Shown in pieces: positions 14,217-23,462 of a stretch of 39,013 nt of DNA. Source of the stretch: a virus. The stretch's first letter is position 1. Each line of letters starts with the position of its first letter. The position numbers and the translations under genes are program-made. A model generated the notes under the pieces. That model was not told the origin of the DNA. It did not search any database and worked only from the letters and a program-made list of their open reading frames with translations. The DNA is taken from positions 1 through 39,013 of IMG/VR virus record IMGVR_UViG_3300025536_000148; one strand, written 5' to 3'.

Positions 14217-16244
14217 TTATTTTTGCTGCTTCGAAAGGACGCCCATGTATTTCAAGATTGCATCGCTGGTTTCCGGGTCTTCCGCGGTTGCAATGGCGCC
14301 AAGACGCGTGATGTGAGCGTTAAACCCATTCGGCTCTATCTTTGTCGATGCCGCCAGCCACCGCACGAATCTTTGGCTGGTCATCAGCCTGGCGGAGACG
14401 TTCGCAAGCCCCATCGCGGCCGTAAGGCCAACAAGAAACCCGACCCCGGCGTCACCTCCGGAAAGCGCGCTGATCGCAGCACCCGTGCCACCGAAGAAAA
14501 TGCCCTGCCCAACCACCTGGCCTGCGGTGCCGGACGGGTTGGCGAAGGCCCTTGCGTTTTCCCTTATCTTCGAAGCAACGGTTGCCAGCGTATCCAGATC
14601 CCTCCGCATCCCGCCCAAGGCCGGGCCGGAGAAAAACGCGTCCTTCGCTTCTTTTGAAAGGGAACTGTAATTTGTCAAGAAGGTTTCGATGGAGAAAGCT
14701 TCGCCGGAGGCGTCCTGCTGGCCGGCCCGCGCCCGGCCGAGCCTCTTGAAAATCGTCCCCGAAACAACCCGCCACTGATCATCCGTAAGGCTTTGCTTCA
14801 CCGCGCGGATTGTCGTAGCGCCATCCTTGCCACCGGACTCGAGGGCGCGGAATATCTTTTCCGGCTCGGCCTTCTTGGCGAGCGATTCAAGCGAACCCTC
14901 GATGCGTGCAAGGCCGCTTGCATAGAATTTGTTGGCGCGGGCAAATGCCATCTCGCCACCCTTGCCGGACGCGCTGGCGGCCACTTTCATGTCGGCGGTC
15001 AAAGCACCGTATAGCTCCTTCAGTTCGCCCCGGCTGACATCTGAAACGAGCACCGGAGAAGAAATCTTCTTCCCGATCTTCGTGCGAAGCGCCTTCAGAA
15101 CGGCGTAGGGCATGGCCCCGGAATTCGAACCGATTGCCGCCAGATCGGCCTCAAGCGCTGTCGAAACCTCGCGAATGGTGGAATTCGCAAGAAGCGTAGT
15201 GGCACTTAGATTTTTCGCGCCTTCTATCGGACCGGACAGCTTCAACAGTGTAGAACGCGTGTTTGACACCGAAACCGAACGCGAGGGCGGGATGAAGGCG
15301 TCAAGCTCGTTGAACAAAACCGCCGCCTTGTCATTAAAGCGGCCGATGAAATCGTCGATCCCGCCGGAAATGACCCGCCCAGCCATTTCCGGCTCAAGCG
15401 TTTCAAAGCGCGTCCCGCTGGTTTTCTCGACCCTCTCGGCTACGAACTTCTTGACCTTCTCCACGGTGTCGAGCGTGTGCCTGCGAAAAACCGCAGCGCC
15501 CCCCGGCATCTTCGAAAGAATCCCCTCTAGGCTATCCAGGGCGGCGGATTCCGTGACTTGTCCAATCGTGGCCCTGGCGCCGGTTTTTTCGAACGCGGCG
15601 GCAGTTTCCGCGGTTTTGTCGGCTTTCAAGACCCTCTTCAGGGCCGTTCTTCCAAGGAATCCAATGGCCGGTCCAACGGCCTGACCTGCCCCCAAGAAAA
15701 GCCCAAGCACGCCGCGCCCGAAATCCCTTTCTTCCCGGGTTCGGGTATCCTCGGCCCCCGCAGCTCTGGAAGCGGCGGTAACGGCCTCATCGGCCGCGAT
15801 CCCGCCACCGACGGCACCGACGAGGCCGAGACCGGCGGCCCCAGCCCCAGAGACAAGCGGTCCACCGGGGGCGCCAAGAACGGCACCGGCCTTTCCTAAA
15901 AGGGCGGCCCCGGCTCCGGCTCCCGCTAAAACCGCGCCTTCCCTGCCGAGGGACGCCACGTCCCCGGCGTCAATCCCCTTCGGGTTATAGAGGGTGAGCT
16001 TCCCGGTTGCCGGGTTGGTAAAAATAAAGTTATCCGTGCCGGGGACCGGAGATGCGTCGTCGAAGAATTTCCGTAGCGTGGGAAGCCTGTCCTCCGGTTT
16101 CACGACCGCTCCGACAACGGCGCGAATGGCCGGCGCCGCGCCTGTATCCATGTCCACCTCGCCGCCGCGAATGGCCGCGCGAAACGCCCGCTCCCGCAGC
16201 TCAAGCGCCTGGGTTCTGCCAACAAGCTCTTCAAGTGAGGCCAT
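14217..16244 (-). CDS. Large internal virion / DNA-ejection protein
   Basis: 675 residues. It has an N-terminal charged region, a Gly/Ala-rich hydrophobic stretch (about 100-180) that could insert into membranes, a long helical middle, and a second Gly/Ala-rich segment (GQGIFFGGTGAAISALSGGD) near the C terminus. This build and its place after two smaller structural proteins match P22-like ejection proteins. No lytic transglycosylase motif is seen. It would leave the capsid with the DNA and help form the envelope channel. Confidence 0.7.
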   Translation of the reverse strand: MASLEELVGRTQALELRERAFRAAIRGGEVDMDTGAAPAIRAVVGAVVKPEDRLPTLRKFFDDASPVPGTDNFIFTNPATGKLTLYNPKGIDAGDVASLGREGAVLAGAGAGAALLGKAGAVLGAPGGPLVSGAGAAGLGLVGAVGGGIAADEAVTAASRAAGAEDTRTREERDFGRGVLGLFLGAGQAVGPAIGFLGRTALKRVLKADKTAETAAAFEKTGARATIGQVTESAALDSLEGILSKMPGGAAVFRRHTLDTVEKVKKFVAERVEKTSGTRFETLEPEMAGRVISGGIDDFIGRFNDKAAVLFNELDAFIPPSRSVSVSNTRSTLLKLSGPIEGAKNLSATTLLANSTIREVSTALEADLAAIGSNSGAMPYAVLKALRTKIGKKISSPVLVSDVSRGELKELYGALTADMKVAASASGKGGEMAFARANKFYASGLARIEGSLESLAKKAEPEKIFRALESGGKDGATTIRAVKQSLTDDQWRVVSGTIFKRLGRARAGQQDASGEAFSIETFLTNYSSLSKEAKDAFFSGPALGGMRRDLDTLATVASKIRENARAFANPSGTAGQVVGQGIFFGGTGAAISALSGGDAGVGFLVGLTAAMGLANVSARLMTSQRFVRWLAASTKIEPNGFNAHITRLGAIATAEDPETSDAILKYMGVLSKQQK

Positions 16245-17398
16245 TATCCCCCCAATTCGTCCAGGCGCTTCTCAAGGCGCTTTAGGGTATCCGGGTCCGG
16301 ATTTTTTTTGAGCTCTTCCAGAATCTGCGTGGCGTTCATCTTTTCTACGCCATCCCCGCCCGCGTCGTTCTGGTGTGTCACAACGCCGGACCGGAAATCG
16401 CCGATGAAATCAACAACAACATCGCCAGGGTTCATTCCGGAGCGCTTCGATATGCCGCGGAACTGGTCTTCCAGAAGCAGTTGGGATTTTATCTGGGACG
16501 CGAAAATGTTCTCCGACTGTTTGATGAAATCAATCCTCTGGTTTTCCGCCAGGCGTTCGCCGCTGACCACGCGATTGTAGAAACTTCTTACCCTGTCAGG
16601 GACGCCGGCAGCGGATTGCGCGGTGGCGAACTCGCCCTCCCGCACGACCGAACCGGGATCGAGCAGCTTCATAAAATTGAAAATCATGGCCAGATCGCCG
16701 GCCGCCGTCGGGTCAACAGTGGCGGCAATGATTTTCGAAAACGCATCGCGGACAGCCAAAAAATCCTTCGACAAAGTCGTGAATTGGCCACGCGAAGAGG
16801 AAATATCCGTTAGCTTGGCCTGTTCCGGAAGGGACGCCGCCTCATCAAAAGCCTTGGCTTGTGGGCTGTTTTCCCCGAACTGCTCGATGACGATCCCGCG
16901 GTCAAAAACCAGCTTGCCAATGTCGGTTTGCGGTTTAGGCTGTGCGATCCCCGCACTTTCCTGGGCCAGGCCTCTTGGCACGCCCACCTCTTCCAGAAGC
17001 GCGGATTCCGAGGCTTTCTTCGATCCGGCCTCGATACCGGACAGCCCGCCCTTCTCCTGCGGGGACAGAACTCCCTGTAGGGCGGCGTCGAACGCAACGG
17101 AGGTTTTCTGAGCAAGTCCGGACCGGGATGGGTCGAGGGATTCAATCTGTTTGGCGGTACCGACGGCAACGCTCCGAAGGTTCTGAAGCGCCTCGTCTAT
17201 TTGTGGGGTTGGGCTGAGCAAAGACCTGGACTTGATCTGCTCGGCGCGTTTGATGAAGTCGGCAATCTGGTTTTCGCCGGAGGTGATAATGCTATCCAGT
17301 TTCCTGTTCTGAATCTCCTGAGACTGCTGCTCCAATTGCCCCCTGGCGAGACGGTTGTCCGCCGCCCCCCCAAGCATAACTCCGGACAAACTAACCAT
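16244..17398 (-). CDS. Internal virion protein
   Basis: 384 residues, almost entirely helical (RLARGQLEQQSQEIQNRKLD near the start, DTLKRLEKRLDELGG at the end). It is the second of three consecutive genes whose starts overlap the preceding stops by TGATG/TAATG. This trio of helical proteins between the tail hub and receptor genes is typical of podoviruses. Direct function is inferred from position. Confidence 0.65.
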   Translation of the reverse strand: MVSLSGVMLGGAADNRLARGQLEQQSQEIQNRKLDSIITSGENQIADFIKRAEQIKSRSLLSPTPQIDEALQNLRSVAVGTAKQIESLDPSRSGLAQKTSVAFDAALQGVLSPQEKGGLSGIEAGSKKASESALLEEVGVPRGLAQESAGIAQPKPQTDIGKLVFDRGIVIEQFGENSPQAKAFDEAASLPEQAKLTDISSSRGQFTTLSKDFLAVRDAFSKIIAATVDPTAAGDLAMIFNFMKLLDPGSVVREGEFATAQSAAGVPDRVRSFYNRVVSGERLAENQRIDFIKQSENIFASQIKSQLLLEDQFRGISKRSGMNPGDVVVDFIGDFRSGVVTHQNDAGGDGVEKMNATQILEELKKNPDPDTLKRLEKRLDELGG

Positions 17399-18132
17399 CA
17401 GATGCCAAGCCTTTCAAAAATCTTTGCAAGTGTGTCGCTCGCCGTCTTGTTAACGTCCTTATCAACTTCCGAAGTCGCTGGCTCGAAGAATTTCCCAATC
17501 CCGCGCGCGGATTCAACGGCAAGCTGCGCCCGCGTGGCGTTGTTCTGGGAAATCGCCGCCGCCGTGCCCGTGATAAGCTGCGCGCCAAGATTGGCCGCCG
17601 CGTCCTGATCGTCCAGAATCGTCTGGAAGGACAAAGCCGCCGCCTCGGAAATCTGGTTGACAAGATTGATGGATATGTCGATCTCCTGAAGAAACGACGT
17701 GGCCACGATCTCGTCTTCCGCCCGGGCGAACTCGCCCTCGGCCCGGGTTATCGTGTCGTTCGCAAAACTCGACCCAAGAACCTTCCGCCGCTCAAGGGAG
17801 GATTTCAAATCGCCTACCGTCCGGTTTCTGGCGTCCGAAAGCTGGGCAAGCCTCGATTTTGTAAGCCGCCCGAATCCCGGCGTGACCTCGCCAAGCAACC
17901 CCCTAAGCGCCTGCGCCCTATCGGAAAACACGCCGGAAAGCTTGCCGGTCAACGCCTGTCTGTCCGCCGTGATGCCGACGGTGTTATTGGAAAAACCGAA
18001 CCCGGGCGATTGAAGCCGTACGCCGGTCCCTACCGGAGACGGGTTGAATTTCGGCCGGCCGCCAAGCAGCCTTGAAGCCCCGGCGGAGGCAAACCCGCCC
18101 GCAATCGCGGAAAGCGCGGAACCTATCGGCAT
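17398..18132 (-). CDS. Internal virion protein (first of three)
   Basis: 244 residues. It begins MPIGSALSAIAGGFASAGAS, a hydrophobic Gly/Ala-rich segment, followed by long helices (SSLERRKVLGSSFANDTITR, then AEGEFARAEDEIVATSFLQE). Small ejection proteins of podoviruses often start this way. It overlaps the neighbour by TAATG. Confidence 0.68.
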   Translation of the reverse strand: MPIGSALSAIAGGFASAGASRLLGGRPKFNPSPVGTGVRLQSPGFGFSNNTVGITADRQALTGKLSGVFSDRAQALRGLLGEVTPGFGRLTKSRLAQLSDARNRTVGDLKSSLERRKVLGSSFANDTITRAEGEFARAEDEIVATSFLQEIDISINLVNQISEAAALSFQTILDDQDAAANLGAQLITGTAAAISQNNATRAQLAVESARGIGKFFEPATSEVDKDVNKTASDTLAKIFERLGI

Positions 18133-18698
18133 TACACCACGCTATAGAACAAGGTGGCGTCCCTTGCCCTATCCCCGTCCGGATGAAGCCCGTGAATGCG
18201 GCTCCCAGTTTTCATGATCCCGATGCGGGAGATGGAATCGAAGAACTTCCTGTCCTTGTAAGCTGCAAAATCCATCACCATGATCTTTTGTCTCATTTCA
18301 TCTATAAAGTTGACGGCGCTTTCGTAGATATTGCGTTTCGACGCCCACGGCATCCAGATCATGTCACCGATGATCATCACGGGGCCGACAAACACCCCGC
18401 CGATAAGACCGACCGGGATAAACCCCTCGCGGGTATCGGCAAGCTGTGTCCAAGTGCCCGTGAAGTTCTCAAGCACATATTCTGAAAACGCCAGGGAGAA
18501 TTCCATCGGGTCCAACCCGTCCGGCAGGTTGAAGGTTTTGAACAGCCCCTTTTTATAGGCGGCCCAAAAATAGGGGATGTCGCCTTCCTCAACGGGGCGG
18601 AAATCCACTTTCCTTGAAAGAACCGACCGAAGGCGTCTCTTAACCTTACGCCGACGCGGTAAACTGGATTCCGATTTCACTGATCTGGAAGTCGGCAT
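18132..18698 (-). CDS. GNAT-like acetyltransferase-fold protein
   Basis: The start is set at ATG 18698, overlapping the end of the tail gene by 53 bp; the frame upstream of that only shadows the gp10-like gene. No clear binding site is seen. After a basic N terminus the sequence (VDFRPVEEGDIPYFWAAYKK) has the typical strand-helix beginning of GNAT enzymes. A mid-part VGLIGGVFVGPVMIIGDMIW and a late FFDSISRIGIMKTGSRIHGL fit the remaining fold, though the R/Q-x-x-G-x-G/A motif is not evident. Proteins of this kind occur beside podovirus tail genes. Activity uncertain. Confidence 0.6.
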   Translation of the reverse strand: MPTSRSVKSESSLPRRRKVKRRLRSVLSRKVDFRPVEEGDIPYFWAAYKKGLFKTFNLPDGLDPMEFSLAFSEYVLENFTGTWTQLADTREGFIPVGLIGGVFVGPVMIIGDMIWMPWASKRNIYESAVNFIDEMRQKIMVMDFAAYKDRKFFDSISRIGIMKTGSRIHGLHPDGDRARDATLFYSVV

Positions 18699-20265
18699 TG
18701 CTTTCGATTTCTGTTTCGATCTGGAATTCGTTTGCGAACCCACCGATATCGAAGCGCTCTCTTGAAAGGCGCCCCTCGAAAGGAGACGAGAAATAAGCTG
18801 CATCGTTGAAATAAAAAGACCCCCCAAAATACGATCCGCCCGTATCCGCCGGCAGATCAACCGTGATGTTCGTGCTATATACTTCTTCCCCGGCAAACAA
18901 AAACCGCAGCGTTAGCGTTTGCGCGGCGGCGATCCTGTGGCGAACGTATCCTTCGATGTCGTAGAGCTTGGCGTCCTGCGGCGCGGACATGAGCCCGGAC
19001 TTTCTGCGCGTTTTAATGGGAGCCACCCCGGCGTCTCCGGACGCCCCGCTGCCCTCCATCTTGTAAAGGTTGCCGGCCCCGTCCCCGAAAAACACATATT
19101 CAAGCCCGTCCACGGGATCGAGCGCGTTCATAACCGCCGTCGGCTGGAAAGAAAGGCTATGCTGCGTCGTGTATTTCGACCACGGCGAAATCCCGGAAGC
19201 GCCCTTCCCAAGGGCGCCCAAAAGCCTCTCGTCGGAAGACAGGAGCAGGTTTTTGTTCAATACCCACAAATCCGACTGGCTTTCCGCGAAGCAATACACA
19301 AGCTCGGTTCTATGGTTGTAAACAAGCGTCCAGTTTTTATATCCCGCGATGCTGTTCGCAATGACGAGCGACAGGTCGTCTTTTTCCACATCGCCGAATT
19401 TATCCGACTGGATAAGGCTCTCGATCCTTCCGACCCTGCCGTAAAGCACGTCTGTTCCAATGAAGGCCAGAGCCTCATTCCCGCTGGCGGCGGAATTGTC
19501 GTAAAATTCTTCTATTGCGAAGTCTGTCTTGTCCGACCCGGTAAGCTTGAAAATCCGCCCGTCCTCGGAAGAAAGCGCCAGCAGCCCGAAGGCGCCGACA
19601 AGCCCGTTGATTGACCGCAGGTCCAGCGTCAGAAGAAACCACGGGTCGGCCGACGTCGCTCCGGAGGACGGGCGGGAAGAAACCGACAGATTGTCGTGAT
19701 CGCCAAGGGCGGAGCCGACAAGCATGTGCGGGGTTGCCGTGCCGTTGGAAACCACGTTCGCATAATTTGCCCGCTCGTTCGCCACATGGCAGTACTTCGC
19801 CATGAATGTCCCGGTGAGGTTGTGGGCCATCGTGGAAAGGGTGGCGCCGTCCCATGTCATCACCGGCTGCTGAAGGTTCAAGTCCGTGATAATGACAAGA
19901 TCGTTCAGAGGCCAGTAATGCTCCTTCCTGCCCCTTAACTTTGCGGAAGAACTGACGGAGCCTACACTCGTAAAGGTTGTCCCGTTCCAGGAATAAACCG
20001 TGCCGCCCGCCTGAACCAGAAGCGTGACCGTGCCGGCGTCGTCCTTAAGGGTGGCGAACCCGCGTATCTCCGCCGCGTTTGGCGTGGTGCCGAGCAAATC
20101 ATAGGGCTTGCGATTTCGCATCTCCGCGTTCTGCACGTCGAGCACGAAATTCTCTCCGTCCGCGCACTCCCTGGGGTCGATGTCCGCCTCCGATCCCCTG
20201 GAGTGGACGCCACCGCCAAACACCAGCTTCGCGTTGAGATCGGTTTGCGGGATGCGCTTAGGCAC
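18646..20265 (-). CDS. P22 gp10-like packaged-DNA stabilisation / tail hub protein
   Basis: 539 residues from GTG 20265. The N terminus (PRECADGENFVLDVQNAEMR) and the beta-propeller-like strands (GGTVYSWNGTTFTSVG, NLYKMEGSGASGD) match the P22 gp10-type stabilisation proteins that plug the portal-tail complex. It follows the adaptor gene and precedes the internal proteins, the expected P22-like order. The start overlaps the adaptor stop by 8 bp. Confidence 0.75.
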   Translation of the reverse strand: MPKRIPQTDLNAKLVFGGGVHSRGSEADIDPRECADGENFVLDVQNAEMRNRKPYDLLGTTPNAAEIRGFATLKDDAGTVTLLVQAGGTVYSWNGTTFTSVGSVSSSAKLRGRKEHYWPLNDLVIITDLNLQQPVMTWDGATLSTMAHNLTGTFMAKYCHVANERANYANVVSNGTATPHMLVGSALGDHDNLSVSSRPSSGATSADPWFLLTLDLRSINGLVGAFGLLALSSEDGRIFKLTGSDKTDFAIEEFYDNSAASGNEALAFIGTDVLYGRVGRIESLIQSDKFGDVEKDDLSLVIANSIAGYKNWTLVYNHRTELVYCFAESQSDLWVLNKNLLLSSDERLLGALGKGASGISPWSKYTTQHSLSFQPTAVMNALDPVDGLEYVFFGDGAGNLYKMEGSGASGDAGVAPIKTRRKSGLMSAPQDAKLYDIEGYVRHRIAAAQTLTLRFLFAGEEVYSTNITVDLPADTGGSYFGGSFYFNDAAYFSSPFEGRLSRERFDIGGFANEFQIETEIESNADFQISEIGIQFTASA

Positions 20266-20917
20266 TGTAGGTTCCGTAGCTCTTTCTTGGCGTCACGGAT
20301 CGAAGGGCTATAACGGCCCGGACAAAAGACGTGCTCATTCGAATGTCGAACGGCCGTCTCTCCATTTTGGCTTCCCAAAATTCAAGAACGGCGTCCTGCA
20401 GGGCATCCACGACGTCGTCCGAAAACGGGAAGGTGTCCGTGGTGGCCGTCAGGTTAACGCGCATTTCGTAAAGATAGGTGTAGGAATCGCCGTTTTCGGA
20501 AGAGGTTGGTGTTGCATCCAAGACAAGATTGCCGTTCACGGGGTTTATCGTCCAATGCGCGGGGCGCCCCGTGTAATCTGTAAAATCCGGCTGATCCTCC
20601 CGAAGCTGCAAATATCCCCCACAATATGGCAGAAGGACGTTATTGTTTGTGGAATCCACGGGGTTGCCAACCACCTTTATAGCGGAGGCGGCAAGCGCAT
20701 ACTCCCTGGTGCCGGTCACAAGGACAAGGGTGCTTGACCCCACCTCCCCGCGAAACAGGCCAAACGCAAACAGTTGGTCTATCACGTCGTTCCACGAACG
20801 AATCATCACGTTGACGCTTCGCTGAATCCCCGAACTCGTGAAACTGGCAAGGTCGGTCCGGATAACACCGGCGCTCGATAGCGATGAGTTGACCGCCTGG
20901 AGGAACGTGTAAGCCAT
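20258..20917 (-). CDS. Head-to-tail adaptor protein
   Basis: 219 residues. It begins MAYTFLQAVNSSLSSAGVIR, has LASFTSSGIQRSVNVMIRSW (a helix frequent in P22 gp4 / T7 gp11-like adaptors) and a beta-rich middle ending in SDDVVDALQDAVLEFWEAKM. It would form the ring under the portal. It overlaps the 166-residue gene by one base. Confidence 0.7.
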   Translation of the reverse strand: MAYTFLQAVNSSLSSAGVIRTDLASFTSSGIQRSVNVMIRSWNDVIDQLFAFGLFRGEVGSSTLVLVTGTREYALAASAIKVVGNPVDSTNNNVLLPYCGGYLQLREDQPDFTDYTGRPAHWTINPVNGNLVLDATPTSSENGDSYTYLYEMRVNLTATTDTFPFSDDVVDALQDAVLEFWEAKMERRPFDIRMSTSFVRAVIALRSVTPRKSYGTYSA

Positions 20918-21417
20918 TAGAGTTTCAGCGCCTCAAGAATTTGTTCCCGGTTCTTATGAAGAACGTCCACGCCACGCGAGCGCGCGTATTTCTGCAGGTC
21001 GTTCCATTTCAAAGAGGCCGGGTCGGAAACGTCGGGTTGCGTCTCCGCATCTCTTTCGGCTTCTTCCGCAAGCGCGCGAAGAGCCGCTGGGTCTTTCTTC
21101 AGATTTTCCAGAACCTGCCTTGTGATATCGTCGGCCGTCGTGGCTTTTTTAACCTTCGGGAACTTACCGGAGTTCCACCAGCCTTCGAAAATCGGCAGCA
21201 TGTGCATGTGCGCGAGGTTTTCATCAATGTCGAGGCCGTATCGGCGCGCCAGGCGCACTAATTCCGTTCTCCTCAACCCCTTGAATCCAGCGCCGTGAAA
21301 CTCAACCCACCGCTCTTGATGCGGGTCGGTTCCAAGGGACGCCACAAGGGCCGTAAGAAATTGCGAGATTTCCTCTCCAACGACGGTCGGTTCGTAGTTC
21401 TTGATCAGCGTCTGCAT
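20917..21417 (-). CDS. 166-residue protein with C-terminal SAP/Rho-N-like domain
   Basis: AGGAGA precedes ATG 21417. The N-terminal part is unassigned (LGTDPHQERWVEFHGAGFKG). The C terminus (SLKWNDLQKYARSRGVDVLH, then KNREQILEALKL) resembles the HeH/SAP/Rho N-terminal type helix-extension-helix. Similar domains occur in phage head genes between capsid and adaptor. Possibly a head completion protein. Confidence 0.65.
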   Translation of the reverse strand: MQTLIKNYEPTVVGEEISQFLTALVASLGTDPHQERWVEFHGAGFKGLRRTELVRLARRYGLDIDENLAHMHMLPIFEGWWNSGKFPKVKKATTADDITRQVLENLKKDPAALRALAEEAERDAETQPDVSDPASLKWNDLQKYARSRGVDVLHKNREQILEALKL

Positions 21418-21429
21418 TTTTCTCTCCTG

Positions 21430-21459
21430 AAAAATCAGCGGGCGTTCTCCGTCACCCGC
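21430..21459 (-). terminator. Hairpin plus T-run after the capsid gene
   Basis: On the minus strand a stem with GCGGG/CCCGC arms and an A-C mismatch near the loop (21438-21459) is followed by TGATTTTTC. It stands between the capsid gene and the next gene, so it could partly terminate and raise capsid mRNA relative to downstream genes. The T-run is short. Confidence 0.5.
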
Positions 21460-21507
21460 CGATCATGGGTAGTGTCGCGTGGAAGTCAGCTTTGTATCAG
21501 GCTTGTA

Positions 21508-22569
21508 TTATTGGGTTAGCTTGCTCGCGGCAACGCGGAGTCCGCGCACCCAATTGCTGTTCAGCAGGGCGCCGGAATGCCACGCCTTCCAGCCAATGGA
21601 AGAAACCTCGTCCAGCGGATCACCGGTGCCGGCGGAACCCCTTGGCTTGCTGATGAGGATGATGCCGGGCACCCTGTCGCCGGCGCTGTAAACTTCCTTG
21701 GTGAGCTTGGTGTCCAGGGAAATCGACCCGTGAGCTTCCTGCCCCAGTATAATGGTCGGGTAGATGTCGGCGGAAACGCCCGTTGTGGACCGCACCGCAT
21801 TCCCCGCCGCCGCCCCCGCGTCCGCATCGGCGGACGCCTCCGGGGACGAAATAAAGCGGATGCCGGCGGCCACGCCGAACTCACCGATTGCCGTCTCTGT
21901 CTGACCGGCGTAAGTCTCCACGCCGCGGAAGCCCGGAATCATCCGGACGTCCTCCTCGACATCGACGTGGCAGATACCCCAATAGGCCTCGCCTAGCGGG
22001 GCAGTTCCGACATTGGTGGAGCCAAACGTGCGCGCGGTGAACGTCATGGCGGACTGGTTCTGCAGGTCGTTAACGCCCCGGCGGATGAGAACGCGGTCGA
22101 TAACGTCGGCAACGCCGCTGTTCGCGGTCGCCCCGCTGGCATAGACCGCCGTCGCGTTGTCTTCCAGGATGTTCCTTTGAAGGCGGTTAAGAGACCGCCC
22201 TGCCTGAACCGCCAAAGCGGTGACGATTCCATCCGTGAGGCCATTGAAGTTTATCAGGTCGGCCTCTTCCGACAGAGTGACGTGGGCGCCATATTTGGAA
22301 GCCGTCGCGCTCGTATCGGTGACCGCGATGGCGGTTGCCGCACGCGTCGGCATGGTAAGCGTCCCGGTCAGTTCGGAAAGAGCCGACGTGGTTGGCGTGA
22401 GCGCGTCGATACGGCGCCACGTCACACGGAAACTTCCGCGGTGGGACGAGACTTCGCCCGGAACGGAGCCCACAAAATGCGGGCACCGGGCGCGGGCAAC
22501 CCGCAGCAGCGTCTCCTGGAAGATGACGTTGACCGGGGCTGTAGCTTGAGATGTGGTGCTGATGGTCAT
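21508..22569 (-). CDS. N4-gp56-type major capsid protein
   Basis: 353 residues. Signature blocks are SKYGAHVTLSEEADLINFNG, then LTDGIVTALAVQAGRSLNRL, LGEAYWGICHVDVEEDVRMI, and GEFGVAAGIRFISSPEASAD. These are the conserved stretches of the N4-gp56 family HK97-fold capsid proteins. AAGGA lies nine bases before the ATG. It follows scaffold and portal genes, the usual order, and has a terminator-like hairpin behind it. Confidence 0.88.
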   Translation of the reverse strand: MTISTTSQATAPVNVIFQETLLRVARARCPHFVGSVPGEVSSHRGSFRVTWRRIDALTPTTSALSELTGTLTMPTRAATAIAVTDTSATASKYGAHVTLSEEADLINFNGLTDGIVTALAVQAGRSLNRLQRNILEDNATAVYASGATANSGVADVIDRVLIRRGVNDLQNQSAMTFTARTFGSTNVGTAPLGEAYWGICHVDVEEDVRMIPGFRGVETYAGQTETAIGEFGVAAGIRFISSPEASADADAGAAAGNAVRSTTGVSADIYPTIILGQEAHGSISLDTKLTKEVYSAGDRVPGIILISKPRGSAGTGDPLDEVSSIGWKAWHSGALLNSNWVRGLRVAASKLTQ

Positions 22570-22595
22570 TAGAGCAAATCCTTATGGATGGCCCC

Positions 22596-23222
22596 CTACA
22601 AGCCGCGCTTGTAATCCTCGAACTCGGCAGCATTCATTTTACGAATCTTTTCCTTGTCGAAGGTTTGTTCCGGGGGCGTGGTTGATGAGCCCCGAACTGC
22701 GGCGTTGATGACCTCCCGGTCATTGGTAAGGCCATTATCCGGCCGCCCCTTGAGTTCTTTCGAAAACTTCTCCGAAAGCCCCTTGAGAACGCGGGTGAAA
22801 GCGTCGGGGTTCCGTTTCCGCATGGCAAAGGCATCCAGAACCCTGGGATCGCGATCCGCTTCAAGACGGAAGCGGGCCTCCAGCCAGTTCGTGCTCAAAT
22901 GGCCGAGGGTATCATCGTTCTCCCGCAGGGATTCTGCGGCCCTTGTTACGTCGGAATCGGTTTCCTTCTGCTGTCTTTCCAGATAATCCTTTTCAATAAG
23001 ACGGTAGGTCTTGGGGTCGATGGGCTCCTCTCGGGGCTTCTCTTCCGCCTTGCCTGGTTCGGGTTTTGGTTCTGGCTTGGTTCCCTGGTCAAACTCCTTA
23101 AGAGCCTGTTCCAGTTCGCTCACCTGCTCACCCGCCTTCTCTCCGACTGGCTCATTGGCCGTCGGGTCGATTGCCTGAGTAGCGGCTTGCTTGACGCCTT
23201 CCGGCGTCTTTTCCGGGTCCAT
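22596..23222 (-). CDS. Capsid scaffolding protein
   Basis: 208 residues, highly acidic and Pro/Glu/Lys-rich at the N terminus (EFDQGTKPEPKPEPGKAEEK), then a coiled helical body (KDYLERQQKETDSDVTRAAE) and a charged C terminus ending KRGL. Size, composition and position directly before the capsid gene are those of a scaffold. GGAGG is six bases before ATG. Confidence 0.8.
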   Translation of the reverse strand: MDPEKTPEGVKQAATQAIDPTANEPVGEKAGEQVSELEQALKEFDQGTKPEPKPEPGKAEEKPREEPIDPKTYRLIEKDYLERQQKETDSDVTRAAESLRENDDTLGHLSTNWLEARFRLEADRDPRVLDAFAMRKRNPDAFTRVLKGLSEKFSKELKGRPDNGLTNDREVINAAVRGSSTTPPEQTFDKEKIRKMNAAEFEDYKRGL

Positions 23223-23462
23223 TTATTCCTCCTTGTTGCCGAAAAATAATAGAAGTGATTCCACTTCCTCTAATCTTCCCGAGTTGAAAACCCAGGAGTG
23301 AATCTTTCCCTGCTCATCGCTGTCCTGAAAGCGCCGCCAGTTGAGCGCTAACGTCTTCCGGCGTTCCTTCGCCCAACTCTCCAGTATCGACTGGAAGGTC
23401 GAATCCTGCTTCAACTCCGCCAGCTTCTGGAGCAACGTCTGAGGCAAATATCGTATCGACAT
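23223..23462 (-). CDS. 79-residue protein between portal and scaffold
   Basis: Start ATG 23462 has AAGGAGG eight bases upstream, placed inside the end of the portal gene, giving a 149-bp overlap in another frame. The product (MSIRYLPQTLLQKLAELKQD, then STFQSILESWAKERRKTLAL) is helical, charged and folded-looking. A conserved small ORF often sits here in such phages. Its stop overlaps the scaffold start. Confidence 0.75.
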   Translation of the reverse strand: MSIRYLPQTLLQKLAELKQDSTFQSILESWAKERRKTLALNWRRFQDSDEQGKIHSWVFNSGRLEEVESLLLFFGNKEE

